NCBI GenBank assembly: GCA_011388275.1
Contig: DSAB01000072.1
Span: forward strand, 1 to 39,903
Length of the DNA: 39,903 nt
Origin: a bacterium
GTDB lineage: Bacteria; Zhuqueibacterota; QNDG01; DSAB01
Direction: 5' to 3'
Positions 1-7,243 of this stretch are shown piece after piece (position 1 is the stretch's first letter; each line of letters begins with the position of its first letter). Below the pieces are notes generated by a model. The model did no database searches and was not told the origin of the DNA. It saw only the letters and a list, made by a program, of their open reading frames with translations. The position numbers and the translations under genes are program-made.

Positions 1-124
1 AATTATGAGTCAAATAAAATCATTGTTTTATATGATTTTATTTGACTCTCAACAGTTCCGTGAATTATTCGGGTTATCCCGACTTTCAATCCTATCTTTT
101 CTATTTATGAATAAGTCGGGATAA
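1..124. repeat. Dispersed palindromic repeat, copy A (partial)
   Basis: The right part (62-124, 63 bases) is identical to 39643-39705. It carries the arms TTATCCCGACTT (74-85) and AAGTCGGGATAA (113-124), which can form a hairpin. The left part (1-12) matches 16549-16560. Between them lies a second hairpin with 17-base arms at 7-23 and 32-48. The window starts inside the element, so its left end is missing. I do not recognise the family. It sits directly upstream of the lipoprotein gene at 167. Confidence 0.8.
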
Positions 125-166
125 ATATGTATAAATCGAATTGATATAGAACCCATGAGGAAGAAA

Positions 167-802
167 ATGAAATCCACAAGACTTGTTTCCGCCATACTCG
201 TCGTCTCCATCCTGACCGGCTGCCAGTTCAGAGTCAACCGCAGCATCCATATCCCGGACGGCGAGACCGTTCGCAGAGGCCCGACCGCGATCAACGGCAG
301 CATTCATGTCGGATCAAACTGCCGGATCAGCGGCAACTGCCGGGCTGTCAACGGCTCCATTCATGTCGGATCCGATTCGAAAGTCCGATCCCTGCAAAGC
401 GTCAACGGAGGAATCCGGCTGGACAGCGCCGTGGACGTGTACGGAAATGTGGAGTCGGTCAACGGAAACGTCGAAACCGGCCCTGACACCCGAATAAAAG
501 GTCACACCAAAAGTGTCAACGGAAGAATCCATATGCAGAAGACGGAAGTGGAAGGAAATCTTTCCACCTATAACGGCCACATCACTCTGGCCGATGAAAG
601 CCGGATACGGGGTGATATTATTATTAAGGAAAACCGGGGGCGTTCAAGACGGAACAGCCCGCTGCTCATAGAGATCGCCGATCGTTCCGTGGTCGAAGGA
701 AATATTATCGTACGGAACGAGGATATTCGGGTTCAGGTGATTCTGACCGGCGGAGGCAAGGTACTCGGCCGTGTTCGTAACGCGGAGATTATTCAAAGAT
801 AG
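167..802 (+). CDS. Lipoprotein with six short NG-type repeats (predicted beta-solenoid)
   Basis: Predicted exported lipoprotein of 211 residues. The N-terminus is a short basic and hydrophobic leader ending in the lipobox LTGC, so the mature protein should begin at the Cys and be anchored in the envelope. The body is about six imperfect repeats of roughly 19 residues, each starting with a variant of SVNGSIHV (AINGSIHV, AVNGSIHV, SVNGGIRL, SVNGNVET, SVNGRIHM, TYNGHITL) and usually containing a charged turn plus G-N or G-D. This pattern resembles the beta-helical repeats of bactofilin-like and DUF4097-like proteins. A specific function cannot be assigned. The ATG at 167 is preferred over the in-frame ATG at 155 because GAGGAAG (157-163) is a good ribosome binding site for 167. 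A hairpin terminator follows at 841. Confidence 0.8.
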   Translation: MKSTRLVSAILVVSILTGCQFRVNRSIHIPDGETVRRGPTAINGSIHVGSNCRISGNCRAVNGSIHVGSDSKVRSLQSVNGGIRLDSAVDVYGNVESVNGNVETGPDTRIKGHTKSVNGRIHMQKTEVEGNLSTYNGHITLADESRIRGDIIIKENRGRSRRNSPLLIEIADRSVVEGNIIVRNEDIRVQVILTGGGKVLGRVRNAEIIQR

Positions 803-840
803 CAGCCGGCAGGCGGCTGATAAAATAAAACGAAAACAGA

Positions 841-869
841 AAACCCGGTGGATGCGATCCGCCGGGTTT
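841..869. terminator. Intrinsic terminator between convergent genes
   Basis: A 13-base stem (841-853 with 857-869, one G-T wobble) and a GCG loop lie between two converging transcription units. On the minus strand it is followed by a T-rich tail (complement of 814-840), so it is strongest for the minus-strand operon ending at 925. It may also stop the lipoprotein transcript. Confidence 0.75.
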
Positions 870-924
870 CATTCGATATCGGCTCAATTCAGATGCGCGG
901 CCGGAACCCCTCCCCCGAAACCCC

Positions 925-1560
925 TCAGAAAAGATGCGGATACGTTTCCCTGAACCAGCCGGTGATCTGATCAAAACTGACGTCGGAGACCAGGCCGTGA
1001 TCACGGACATAGTCGATGTGTCTTGCTCCCCCCGAAGTCCGTGAGGGCATTAAACAGTCTGCAAGGGGTCGGTATTCCACAGGCTTCAGCCCTTTCCGAA
1101 GCGTACTGTCCGAATCCAGAGTCGCATCCAGCCTTCTCCAGGCGCCTTGAAGCCACAATGCGGCCACTCCGTGACGATACAGAGTTCGTGTTTTCAGCAG
1201 AGCCGCTATTTGGGTATCCAGAGTGGCATCCACGATATCATAAAACCAGATTCCGGCTGGAATTTGAAGAGCCCGCGCCAGAGCGCAGAACAGAATAGCC
1301 TTCTGCGTACAGAAGCCCCGTTGTGCGTTTAAAACCGATGAGGCCAGAAAACGCTCACGCTTTCGCGGCACCATGAAAACATACCGTATCTGATCACGAA
1401 TGAAATAGAATAATTGCCTTGCCGGGTCTCCGGACCGCTTTCTGAGACGGGAAGCCGTTTCCTGAATCCGCGGATGATGGATGTCCATTAACGTCGTGGC
1501 TCGAAGGAATTCATCATTCGAAGGAGTCGAAATCACGGCCGCTGATCCCGTTTCTTCCAT
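925..1560 (-). CDS. Transglutaminase-like (papain-fold) protein
   Basis: A 211-residue protein of the transglutaminase-like superfamily. The expected catalytic triad can be read as Cys84 (in RGFCTQKA), His130 (YRHGVAALW) and Asp145 (RRLDATLD), in the usual order and spacing. No signal peptide is visible, so it probably acts in the cytoplasm. Bacterial members are often proteases or peptide-modifying enzymes, but the substrate cannot be inferred here. It is the last gene of a minus-strand operon; its start overlaps the upstream TPR gene by 28 bases, which suggests translational coupling. The operon ends at the terminator at 841-869. Confidence 0.8.
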   Translation of the reverse strand: MEETGSAAVISTPSNDEFLRATTLMDIHHPRIQETASRLRKRSGDPARQLFYFIRDQIRYVFMVPRKRERFLASSVLNAQRGFCTQKAILFCALARALQIPAGIWFYDIVDATLDTQIAALLKTRTLYRHGVAALWLQGAWRRLDATLDSDSTLRKGLKPVEYRPLADCLMPSRTSGGARHIDYVRDHGLVSDVSFDQITGWFRETYPHLF

Positions 1561-2537
1561 ATTTTATCCGCCTGCCTCTGTATTTTTCGGATTCTGGATT
1601 CCGATTCCGGGTTCCCTCTAATGGACATCAGGCGCTCATGCTGTTTGCGGGCCGAAAGCTCGTCTGCAAGAGCCAGATGGCACTGAAGCAGCCGCATTCG
1701 GCATACGGCCTCATTGAATCCGTTCCGGTCTTCCTGCGGAAGAATGGATTTTAAAATTTGATGAAATAAAGATGTGGCCTCCACATATTGTTCCATACTG
1801 AACCGGCAGTCGGCCTTTCCCCAGAGAAAAAAACGGCTCCCTGGAAACCGGTCCAGCCCCTGCTGAAAAAGCTCGAAGGCTTTATGATATTCCCTGCGGT
1901 CATAGTAAATCCAGGCCAGACTGTTCACTCCGGCCCAGTAGGAAAATCTCGATCGATCCATGTGTTCCCGAATAAGCCGTATTCCTTCCTCCCTTTCATC
2001 CCGGATCCAGGGAAGCCAGCTGAAGTATTTATAAAACCGGCCGGTCCAGTACATATAGGTCCCGATTCCAATATAAACATCATGCAGCCAGGGCGCTTTT
2101 TCCACCGACTCCTTCAGAAATGCGATGCCTTTGCGTGCATGATGAATACCGGACAAAATCCGGCCGCTTTTGGCTTCATCAAGCCCCCGGTAACTGTAGG
2201 CCGTGCCCAGGTAAAAAGCGGCCCAGGGATCCTTCGACTGCTCCCAAAGCCGATGCCCGCGGATCAGAGTCGAATCAATGTACTGATAGAATTCCGATTC
2301 CCATTGCCGGCTTTCCGAGTCCATCATTTGTGATTGATAGGCCGCCGCCCGATAGAAATAGCCGGAAGGATGCTCGGGATGGCTTTCGATGATTTGTTGA
2401 AAAGTTTCATGGGCCGATTCGAACCGGCCCGTGAACGTCTCTTCGATTCCCCGGCGGACCAACGATTCGACGGTGCTGTCCGGCACAGCGGCCCGCAGAA
2501 TGACGGGGAACAGAAAGATCATAAGCGCCCGCTTCAT
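1533..2537 (-). CDS. Exported TPR-repeat protein
   Basis: A 334-residue protein with an N-terminal hydrophobic segment (about residues 3-17) that looks like a signal peptide. Helical tetratricopeptide-like repeats follow, for example around GRFESAHETFQQIIESHP, DPWAAFYLGTAYSYRG, REYHKAFELFQQGLDRFP and EQYVEATSLFHQIL. An aromatic-rich central part (YMYWTGRFYKYFSWLPW) is atypical of plain TPR proteins. It is probably a periplasmic scaffold or assembly factor; no enzymatic motif is visible. The ATG overlaps the stop of the upstream half-length DUF2400 gene (ATGA) and is preceded by GGGGAGA. C-terminal residues 280-334 are highly charged. Confidence 0.8.
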   Translation of the reverse strand: MKRALMIFLFPVILRAAVPDSTVESLVRRGIEETFTGRFESAHETFQQIIESHPEHPSGYFYRAAAYQSQMMDSESRQWESEFYQYIDSTLIRGHRLWEQSKDPWAAFYLGTAYSYRGLDEAKSGRILSGIHHARKGIAFLKESVEKAPWLHDVYIGIGTYMYWTGRFYKYFSWLPWIRDEREEGIRLIREHMDRSRFSYWAGVNSLAWIYYDRREYHKAFELFQQGLDRFPGSRFFLWGKADCRFSMEQYVEATSLFHQILKSILPQEDRNGFNEAVCRMRLLQCHLALADELSARKQHERLMSIRGNPESESRIRKIQRQADKIWKKRDQRP

Positions 2538-2905
2538 GATAGTCTCCCCGACAACTCTGCCGTTCTATTGGATATCCTTCTCCCGCCCGCGGTCAGAAGA
2601 CAGACCTCGTTGAGGTCACAGTCCGAGCAGGTCTCGAATGAGGGAATGGCGGGACAGGCCTGTCTCTTGCCCGGGGTACAGAGACTGAAATCATACCGGA
2701 TCGGATCTTCAGGATCGAACCGCCGCAGGGAAACGGTGATCTCCAGGGCCGTGTTCCAGCCCGGAACGGCCCGGCGCGTGAACCCGATACATCGTGACAG
2801 GCGAAAAATATGCGTATCCATGGACAGATCATCCGCGCCGGACGATTCAGCCAATGTGTTCAGGATATGCCGGATCCGCTGATGGCGGTTTCGCGCCGGA
2901 TTCAT
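2534..2905 (-). CDS. Half-length DUF2400 (TIGR02757-like) protein with Cys cluster
   Basis: The 123-residue product matches, from memory of the family, only the C-terminal half of DUF2400/TIGR02757 proteins: the DTHIFRLSR core, then WNTALEITVSLRRFDPEDPIRYDFSL. It ends in a Cys cluster, C84-x8-C93-x2-C96-x5-C102, that resembles the iron-sulfur loop of HhH-GPD (endonuclease III-type) glycosylases. The N-terminal half usual for the family is absent, and the sequence just upstream is fully used by the deacetylase gene. The start at 2905 overlaps the deacetylase stop as ATGA, and the stop overlaps the TPR start the same way, so the frame looks maintained rather than decayed. It could be a genuine mini-version or a domain remnant. 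Function is unknown. Confidence 0.6.
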   Translation of the reverse strand: MNPARNRHQRIRHILNTLAESSGADDLSMDTHIFRLSRCIGFTRRAVPGWNTALEITVSLRRFDPEDPIRYDFSLCTPGKRQACPAIPSFETCSDCDLNEVCLLTAGGRRISNRTAELSGRLS

Positions 2906-4254
2906 TCCAGCATTTCCGTGACCGTGACAAAACGGCATCCCTGATCCCGCAGTCCGGCAATGATGTCTGTAAGGCGCAGATGGGGAAAATCATTCTCTCT
3001 TTCAGTGCCCAGATGCATGAGCGTGATAATACCATTCGAACCGTGGCGCCTCTGTTTGCCGTACTGGAGTATTTTTCGAACGATCTCTTCCGCGGAATAA
3101 TAGGCTTGAGATGTGGTGTCCGCCACCCAGTCCAGCGTGTCCATGGACTCTTCCCAACCGCGGCCTACTGTCCAGCCCACATGTTTGTAACCGGCATTCG
3201 CGGCCCAAAGGAGGATTTCCGCGTTGATCTCGCCATAGGGAGCCCGCCACAGACCCGCCATATTCTTTCCGGTCACCAGCTTGAAAAGAGACGCCGTTTT
3301 ACTGAATTCCTGATGCAGGATTTCCTCAGTCATGCCTTCAATCGTTTGATGTCTTCGGTTCTTTGCATACGTCGTTAAATGAGGATGGGTCCAGGTATGA
3401 TTTCCCACTTCATGACCTTCCCTAACGATTCGGCGCACTGTCCGGGGGAATTGCCTGATGAACTGGCCGGTCAGGAAAAATGTCGAACGCACGCCCTCCT
3501 TTTTCAAGGCGTTCAGTATCTCATCGGCCGCGTTGTCGCTGCCTCCCCCGTCAAAAGTCAGGGCCACTTCCTTGCGAAGCAGCGAACCCCGGTTCAACGG
3601 CTCGGACAGATAGGAAAGTGTCGGACTCGCGTAATCAATCATCAGCGTTTGAAGAGTTGAAAATCCTCCGGATGGACTGATCGCCCGGACTTCCAGCCGA
3701 TTGATGCCTCTGTGCAGGCGCACCTTTTCAAAAACAAATTCACGGCCGCGAGGCAGCACGGCCTCAACCGGTTTTCCGTTGACGGACAGGGAGACAATAT
3801 GATCGGGTTCCGCCTCCCCCCTGATATTCAGCGTGCTTTCACGAACCATGCCCTCGCGGACCGGTTCGATGATCTTCGGCGGTTCGATAAACAGCGAATC
3901 AACGGCTGCCGGCGCGGTTCGATAGAGATCTCCCTTAAGAACGGCCATTTCCAGAGTCAATCGGCGAAGGTAAAACGCGCCAATCAGGAGTCCCGCAGTC
4001 AGAACGATCTCCGCCCACCCCCTCCAGGATACCCGTTTCAGTTTCTTCAACGGCCGGAACAGAGCCCCGATCAGGCCGAAAAGGGCTTTAATGGTATTTT
4101 GAACCATAAAAAGCGTCAAACACTGAAAACTGCAGAAGATCCACCCTCCCATGGGCATGCGGCAATTGTAACAAATGGCTTTCCCGCAATACGAACACGT
4201 GTCGGAAGCCACCACATCGGGATGGTTCACGCAGAAATTTGTTTTTTTTATCAT
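2902..4254 (-). CDS. Zinc-finger, membrane-anchored polysaccharide deacetylase (NodB fold)
   Basis: A 450-residue multidomain protein. Residues 8-45 form a B-box/zinc-ribbon-like cluster (C8, H11, C20, C23, C28, C31, C41, C45). A membrane segment follows at about 80-97. Next is an Ig-like domain (about 125-210; SLSVNGKPVEAVLPRG, GINRLEVRAISPSGG). The C-terminal NodB domain shows VALTFDGGGSDN (motif 1), GNHTWTHPHL (motif 2), RAPYGEI (motif 3) and ITLMHLG (motif 5). Motif 1 has Gly where the canonical TFDDG carries the metal-binding second Asp. The NodB part would lie outside the membrane and could deacetylate a cell-wall or surface polysaccharide, with the zinc finger in the cytoplasm. First gene of the minus-strand operon; GGGAGAGG precedes the ATG. 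Confidence 0.85.
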   Translation of the reverse strand: MIKKTNFCVNHPDVVASDTCSYCGKAICYNCRMPMGGWIFCSFQCLTLFMVQNTIKALFGLIGALFRPLKKLKRVSWRGWAEIVLTAGLLIGAFYLRRLTLEMAVLKGDLYRTAPAAVDSLFIEPPKIIEPVREGMVRESTLNIRGEAEPDHIVSLSVNGKPVEAVLPRGREFVFEKVRLHRGINRLEVRAISPSGGFSTLQTLMIDYASPTLSYLSEPLNRGSLLRKEVALTFDGGGSDNAADEILNALKKEGVRSTFFLTGQFIRQFPRTVRRIVREGHEVGNHTWTHPHLTTYAKNRRHQTIEGMTEEILHQEFSKTASLFKLVTGKNMAGLWRAPYGEINAEILLWAANAGYKHVGWTVGRGWEESMDTLDWVADTTSQAYYSAEEIVRKILQYGKQRRHGSNGIITLMHLGTERENDFPHLRLTDIIAGLRDQGCRFVTVTEMLE

Positions 4255-4308
4255 AACCTCTCCCTGAAAGGCATGAGTGTGCTGAAAAAGTTAATAGAAA
4301 AGCCCCAG

Positions 4309-4399
4309 AAAGTCAAGCCGCAAAATGAAAAAGCCAGACTCCCGGAGTTGTCCCCCGGGGTCCTATTTGGCTTGACTTTACCGAATATTATTTTATATT
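4309..4399. promoter_or_regulatory. Inverted repeat and pepD promoter
   Basis: AAAGTCAAGCC (4309-4319) and GGCTTGACTTT (4369-4379) are perfect inverted repeats, with more pairing inside (AAGCCAGAC... and GGGGTCC...). The right arm contains a -35 box TTGACT (4372-4377), followed after 16 bases by TATATT (4394-4399), a good sigma-70 promoter for pepD at 4450. The left arm carries the same -35 sequence on the minus strand, facing the deacetylase operon, but no clear -10 follows it there. The symmetry suggests a shared operator; no regulator is identified. Confidence 0.6.
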
Positions 4400-4449
4400 A
4401 AAAGTGTCTTCAGCGAAACTGTACCCTTTTAAATATAACGGAGGATACA

Positions 4450-5892
4450 ATGGCTTCTTCGATTCTCGAATTAAAACCGGCTTCCCTCTGGAAATATTTC
4501 AATGAAATCTGTAAAATCCCCCATTGCTCCAGGCAGGAAGGCCCCCTGTCCGAATATGTGCTGTCTGTTGCAAAAAAACAAGGCTACGAAGCCCTTGCCG
4601 ACAAGACAGGCAATGTGGTCATCCGCGTACCGGCCACACCCGGCCATGAAAAGGCTCCCACCATCGTGCTGCAGGGCCATCTCGACATGGTTTGCGAAAA
4701 AAACTCCGATTGCTCCCATGATTTTTCCAAAGACCCCATTGAATCGGTTATCGAAGGCGATTGGGTGACGGCCAACGGAACAACACTGGGTGCGGACAAC
4801 GGTATCGGAGTTGCCGCGGGTTTGGCGCTTCTCGAAGAGAAGGACGCGGTTCACGGACCCCTGGAGCTTCTCTTTACGGTCGACGAAGAGACCGGCCTCA
4901 ACGGCGCTCAAGCCCTGAAACCCGATTTTATCAAAGGTCGCATTCTTCTGAATCTGGACAGCGAAGAAGAAGGAACCTTTTTTATCGGATGTGCCGGCGG
5001 TGCTGACTCGGAGACAATCCTCCCCCTGGAACGCGTTGCCGGTCAGGGCACCTGCATGGGTCTCAAGCTCAGCGGTCTGCGGGGAGGCCATTCGGGACTG
5101 GATATTTCTACGGGAAGGGGCAATGCCGTTCAGCTTCTGGCGCGCATGCTTCACAAAACGGACAAACCTTTTCAGTTGATCAGCCTTGAAGGCGGAAGCA
5201 AGCACAATGCCATTCCCAGAGAAGCCTTCGCCCAGATCATGATCAATGAGGCCCACAAGGCGGCTCTGGAAAAAACACTGAAAAGCCGGTTTGAAGGGAT
5301 CCGTTTCGAGTATCACGCGGTGGAAAAAGACATGAAATTCACGATGGTGCCTGAAAAGCCCAAAGGAGAACCCATGGACGAGGCCGGCCGAGACCGGTTT
5401 CTCGCCCTTCTGGTCGGGCTGCCCCACGGAGTGATGGCCATGAGCCAGGAAATCGAAGGCCTGGTGGAAACTTCCAACAATCTGGCCATTGTACAGACGC
5501 AACCGGATAAGGCCACCGTGTACACAAGCACGAGAAGCTCCATCGACTCGGCTCTGGAAGCGACTCGAAAGAAAATCGAAGCCATCGCCACTCTGGCCGG
5601 AGCGGAAATCAAACATCTGGAAGGTTATCCGCCCTGGACGCCCAATTTGAAATCCGAATTGCTGAAAAAAATGAAATCGATCTATACCAGGATCGCCGGT
5701 AAAGAACCTCAAGCCATGGCCATACACGCGGGGCTGGAATGCGGGATTATCGGAGAAAAATATCCGGGCATGGATATGATCTCTTTCGGGCCGGACCTGA
5801 AAAATCCCCATTCACCCGACGAGAAGGTCCACGCCGGATCGGTCGAGCGTTTTTATCAGCTGATCAAATCGACCCTGGAAGCCCTGGCATAA
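4450..5892 (+). CDS. pepD: Cytosolic nonspecific dipeptidase / aminoacyl-histidine dipeptidase (M20C)
   Basis: A 480-residue metallopeptidase of the M20C (PepD) family, full length. It hydrolyses dipeptides including Xaa-His in the cytoplasm, using two zinc ions. Visible signatures are LQGHLDMVCEK (metal ligand His77, with Asp79), LGADNGIGVA (bridging Asp116), TVDEETGLNG (catalytic Glu146 or Glu147), NLDSEEEG (Asp170) and the C-terminal NPHSPDEKVH, which carries the last His ligand. The family-typical lid/dimerisation domain lies between about 200 and 400. The start is set by GGAGG just upstream at 4440-4444. It heads a plus-strand run of genes and has its own promoter at 4372-4399. Confidence 0.95.
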   Translation: MASSILELKPASLWKYFNEICKIPHCSRQEGPLSEYVLSVAKKQGYEALADKTGNVVIRVPATPGHEKAPTIVLQGHLDMVCEKNSDCSHDFSKDPIESVIEGDWVTANGTTLGADNGIGVAAGLALLEEKDAVHGPLELLFTVDEETGLNGAQALKPDFIKGRILLNLDSEEEGTFFIGCAGGADSETILPLERVAGQGTCMGLKLSGLRGGHSGLDISTGRGNAVQLLARMLHKTDKPFQLISLEGGSKHNAIPREAFAQIMINEAHKAALEKTLKSRFEGIRFEYHAVEKDMKFTMVPEKPKGEPMDEAGRDRFLALLVGLPHGVMAMSQEIEGLVETSNNLAIVQTQPDKATVYTSTRSSIDSALEATRKKIEAIATLAGAEIKHLEGYPPWTPNLKSELLKKMKSIYTRIAGKEPQAMAIHAGLECGIIGEKYPGMDMISFGPDLKNPHSPDEKVHAGSVERFYQLIKSTLEALA

Positions 5893-5911
5893 CAAAAAAA
5901 GGAGGGCCTTT

Positions 5912-6319
5912 ATGCCGACACAGAAACCGGCTCAAAAATCAGCGAATTCCGCCCGGGATGTGAAGCTTCTGACCTCCGTGGCCCATTTGTCGATACTGGC
6001 GATTTTCTTTCTGGGGCCCTTCTGCATGGTCATCCCTCTGATCATCTGGCTTTCCGAACGCAACCGGGCCGATGCTTCATCGCAGGTGGATTTTCACGCC
6101 AAGCAAGCCTTCTTTTATCAGCTTGCGTTGGTACTGGCCATGGGCATTCTCATCGTTCTGACCGCGCTGCTGTCCATTATCGTAATCGGCTTTTTTCTGA
6201 TTCCCGTTGTCATTATTGCCGGTCTGGCGGGCATCGCCTACGGGGTTTATGGCGGCATTCAGGTCAGCCAGGACAAGCCGTTTCGATATGCATTGATCGC
6301 TGATTTTATCGAAGCCTAG
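5912..6319 (+). CDS. DUF4870-type small membrane protein
   Basis: A 135-residue membrane protein matching the DUF4870/Tic20-like pattern: a first helix with a conserved LLTSVAHLSILAIFFLGPFCMVIPLIIWL, the motif VDFHAKQAFFYQL, and two further hydrophobic helices ending in a short polar tail. The function of this family is not established. A strong ribosome binding site (AAAAAAGGAGGG) precedes the ATG. It lies 19 bases after pepD and 8 bases before the metallophosphoesterase gene, so it is probably co-transcribed with both. Confidence 0.85.
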   Translation: MPTQKPAQKSANSARDVKLLTSVAHLSILAIFFLGPFCMVIPLIIWLSERNRADASSQVDFHAKQAFFYQLALVLAMGILIVLTALLSIIVIGFFLIPVVIIAGLAGIAYGVYGGIQVSQDKPFRYALIADFIEA

Positions 6320-6327
6320 GCATGCCC

Positions 6328-7242
6328 ATGAAAACCCGAATAATACAATCGTGTGCATTCGCATTTCTGATTCTGTTTGTCGGACTGGGATTATCCGGAT
6401 GCCGGGAAGAACCGGCAGCCTTTCGCTTTGTATTCATGACCGACATCCATCTTCAGCCGGAGCGGAACGCCGGCGAGGGATACGCGGCGGCCGTCGAAAA
6501 AGTGAACCAACTGAAGCCGAGGCCCGACTTTGTCATCACCGGGGGTGACCTCATCATGGACGCCCTGGGCCAGACCTACGAACGGGCCGACAGCCTGTAC
6601 CGATTATTTCTGGAAATCAGTCAACATTTGATACCGCCGGCCTATCATTGCATCGGAAATCATGAGCTTTTCGGAGTGTACACCCAAAGCGGAATCGATC
6701 CTTCGCATCCCGAATACGGCAAGGCCATGTTCAAAAACCGCATTGGCGAAGGATCTACTTACCGGTCGTTCGATCATCAAGGCTGGCATTTTATTCTGCT
6801 GGATGGGATCGGTATCACTCCGGAACGGCGTTATATCGGCCTAATCGACGAAGAACAGATTGAATGGCTCAAGCAAGACCTTCAAAAAACCGGACTCGAT
6901 ACACCGGTGGTCATCGCCCTTCATATTCCGCTGTTTTCCGTCATGACTCAGTTTCTCAGAGGACCCCTGACGCCCAATACGGCCGGTCTGGTCATCACCA
7001 ACGCGAAGGAAGTATGGGATGTCTGTGAGGACTACAATGTCAGGCTGGTTCTTCAGGGCCATCTGCATGTGGTCGAGGATATCGGCTGGAGAAACACCCG
7101 GTTTATCACCGCGGGTGCGGTGAGCGGAAAATGGTGGGAAGGGCCCTACAGGGGATTCGAAGAGGGATTTGTCGTCGTGGATGTCCGTGGAAACGATTTT
7201 GACTGGACCTACGAAACCTATGGATGGCAGGCCGAACGGTGA
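6328..7242 (+). CDS. Metallophosphoesterase lipoprotein (calcineurin-like)
   Basis: A 304-residue calcineurin-like phosphoesterase. The N-terminus is a signal peptide ending in LSGC, so it is a predicted lipoprotein acting in the periplasm or outside the cell. The five metal-binding blocks are present in order: MTDIH, ITGGDLI, IGNHELFG, ALHIPLF and LQGHLHV. The protein resembles the CpdA/Icc-like or purple-acid-phosphatase-like class, but the substrate (phosphomonoester or cyclic nucleotide) cannot be decided. The ATG at 6328 is favoured over 6322 because AGG at 6318-6320 is spaced better for it. The stop at 7240-7242 lies one base before the start of the next gene. Confidence 0.88.
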   Translation: MKTRIIQSCAFAFLILFVGLGLSGCREEPAAFRFVFMTDIHLQPERNAGEGYAAAVEKVNQLKPRPDFVITGGDLIMDALGQTYERADSLYRLFLEISQHLIPPAYHCIGNHELFGVYTQSGIDPSHPEYGKAMFKNRIGEGSTYRSFDHQGWHFILLDGIGITPERRYIGLIDEEQIEWLKQDLQKTGLDTPVVIALHIPLFSVMTQFLRGPLTPNTAGLVITNAKEVWDVCEDYNVRLVLQGHLHVVEDIGWRNTRFITAGAVSGKWWEGPYRGFEEGFVVVDVRGNDFDWTYETYGWQAER

Positions 7243-7243
7243 A

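Noticed and set aside
4471-5811. 446-codon minus-strand frame opposite pepD
   Set aside because: It mirrors a gene with intact metal-ligand motifs and a strong ribosome binding site; its product looks like reverse-strand composition, not a protein.
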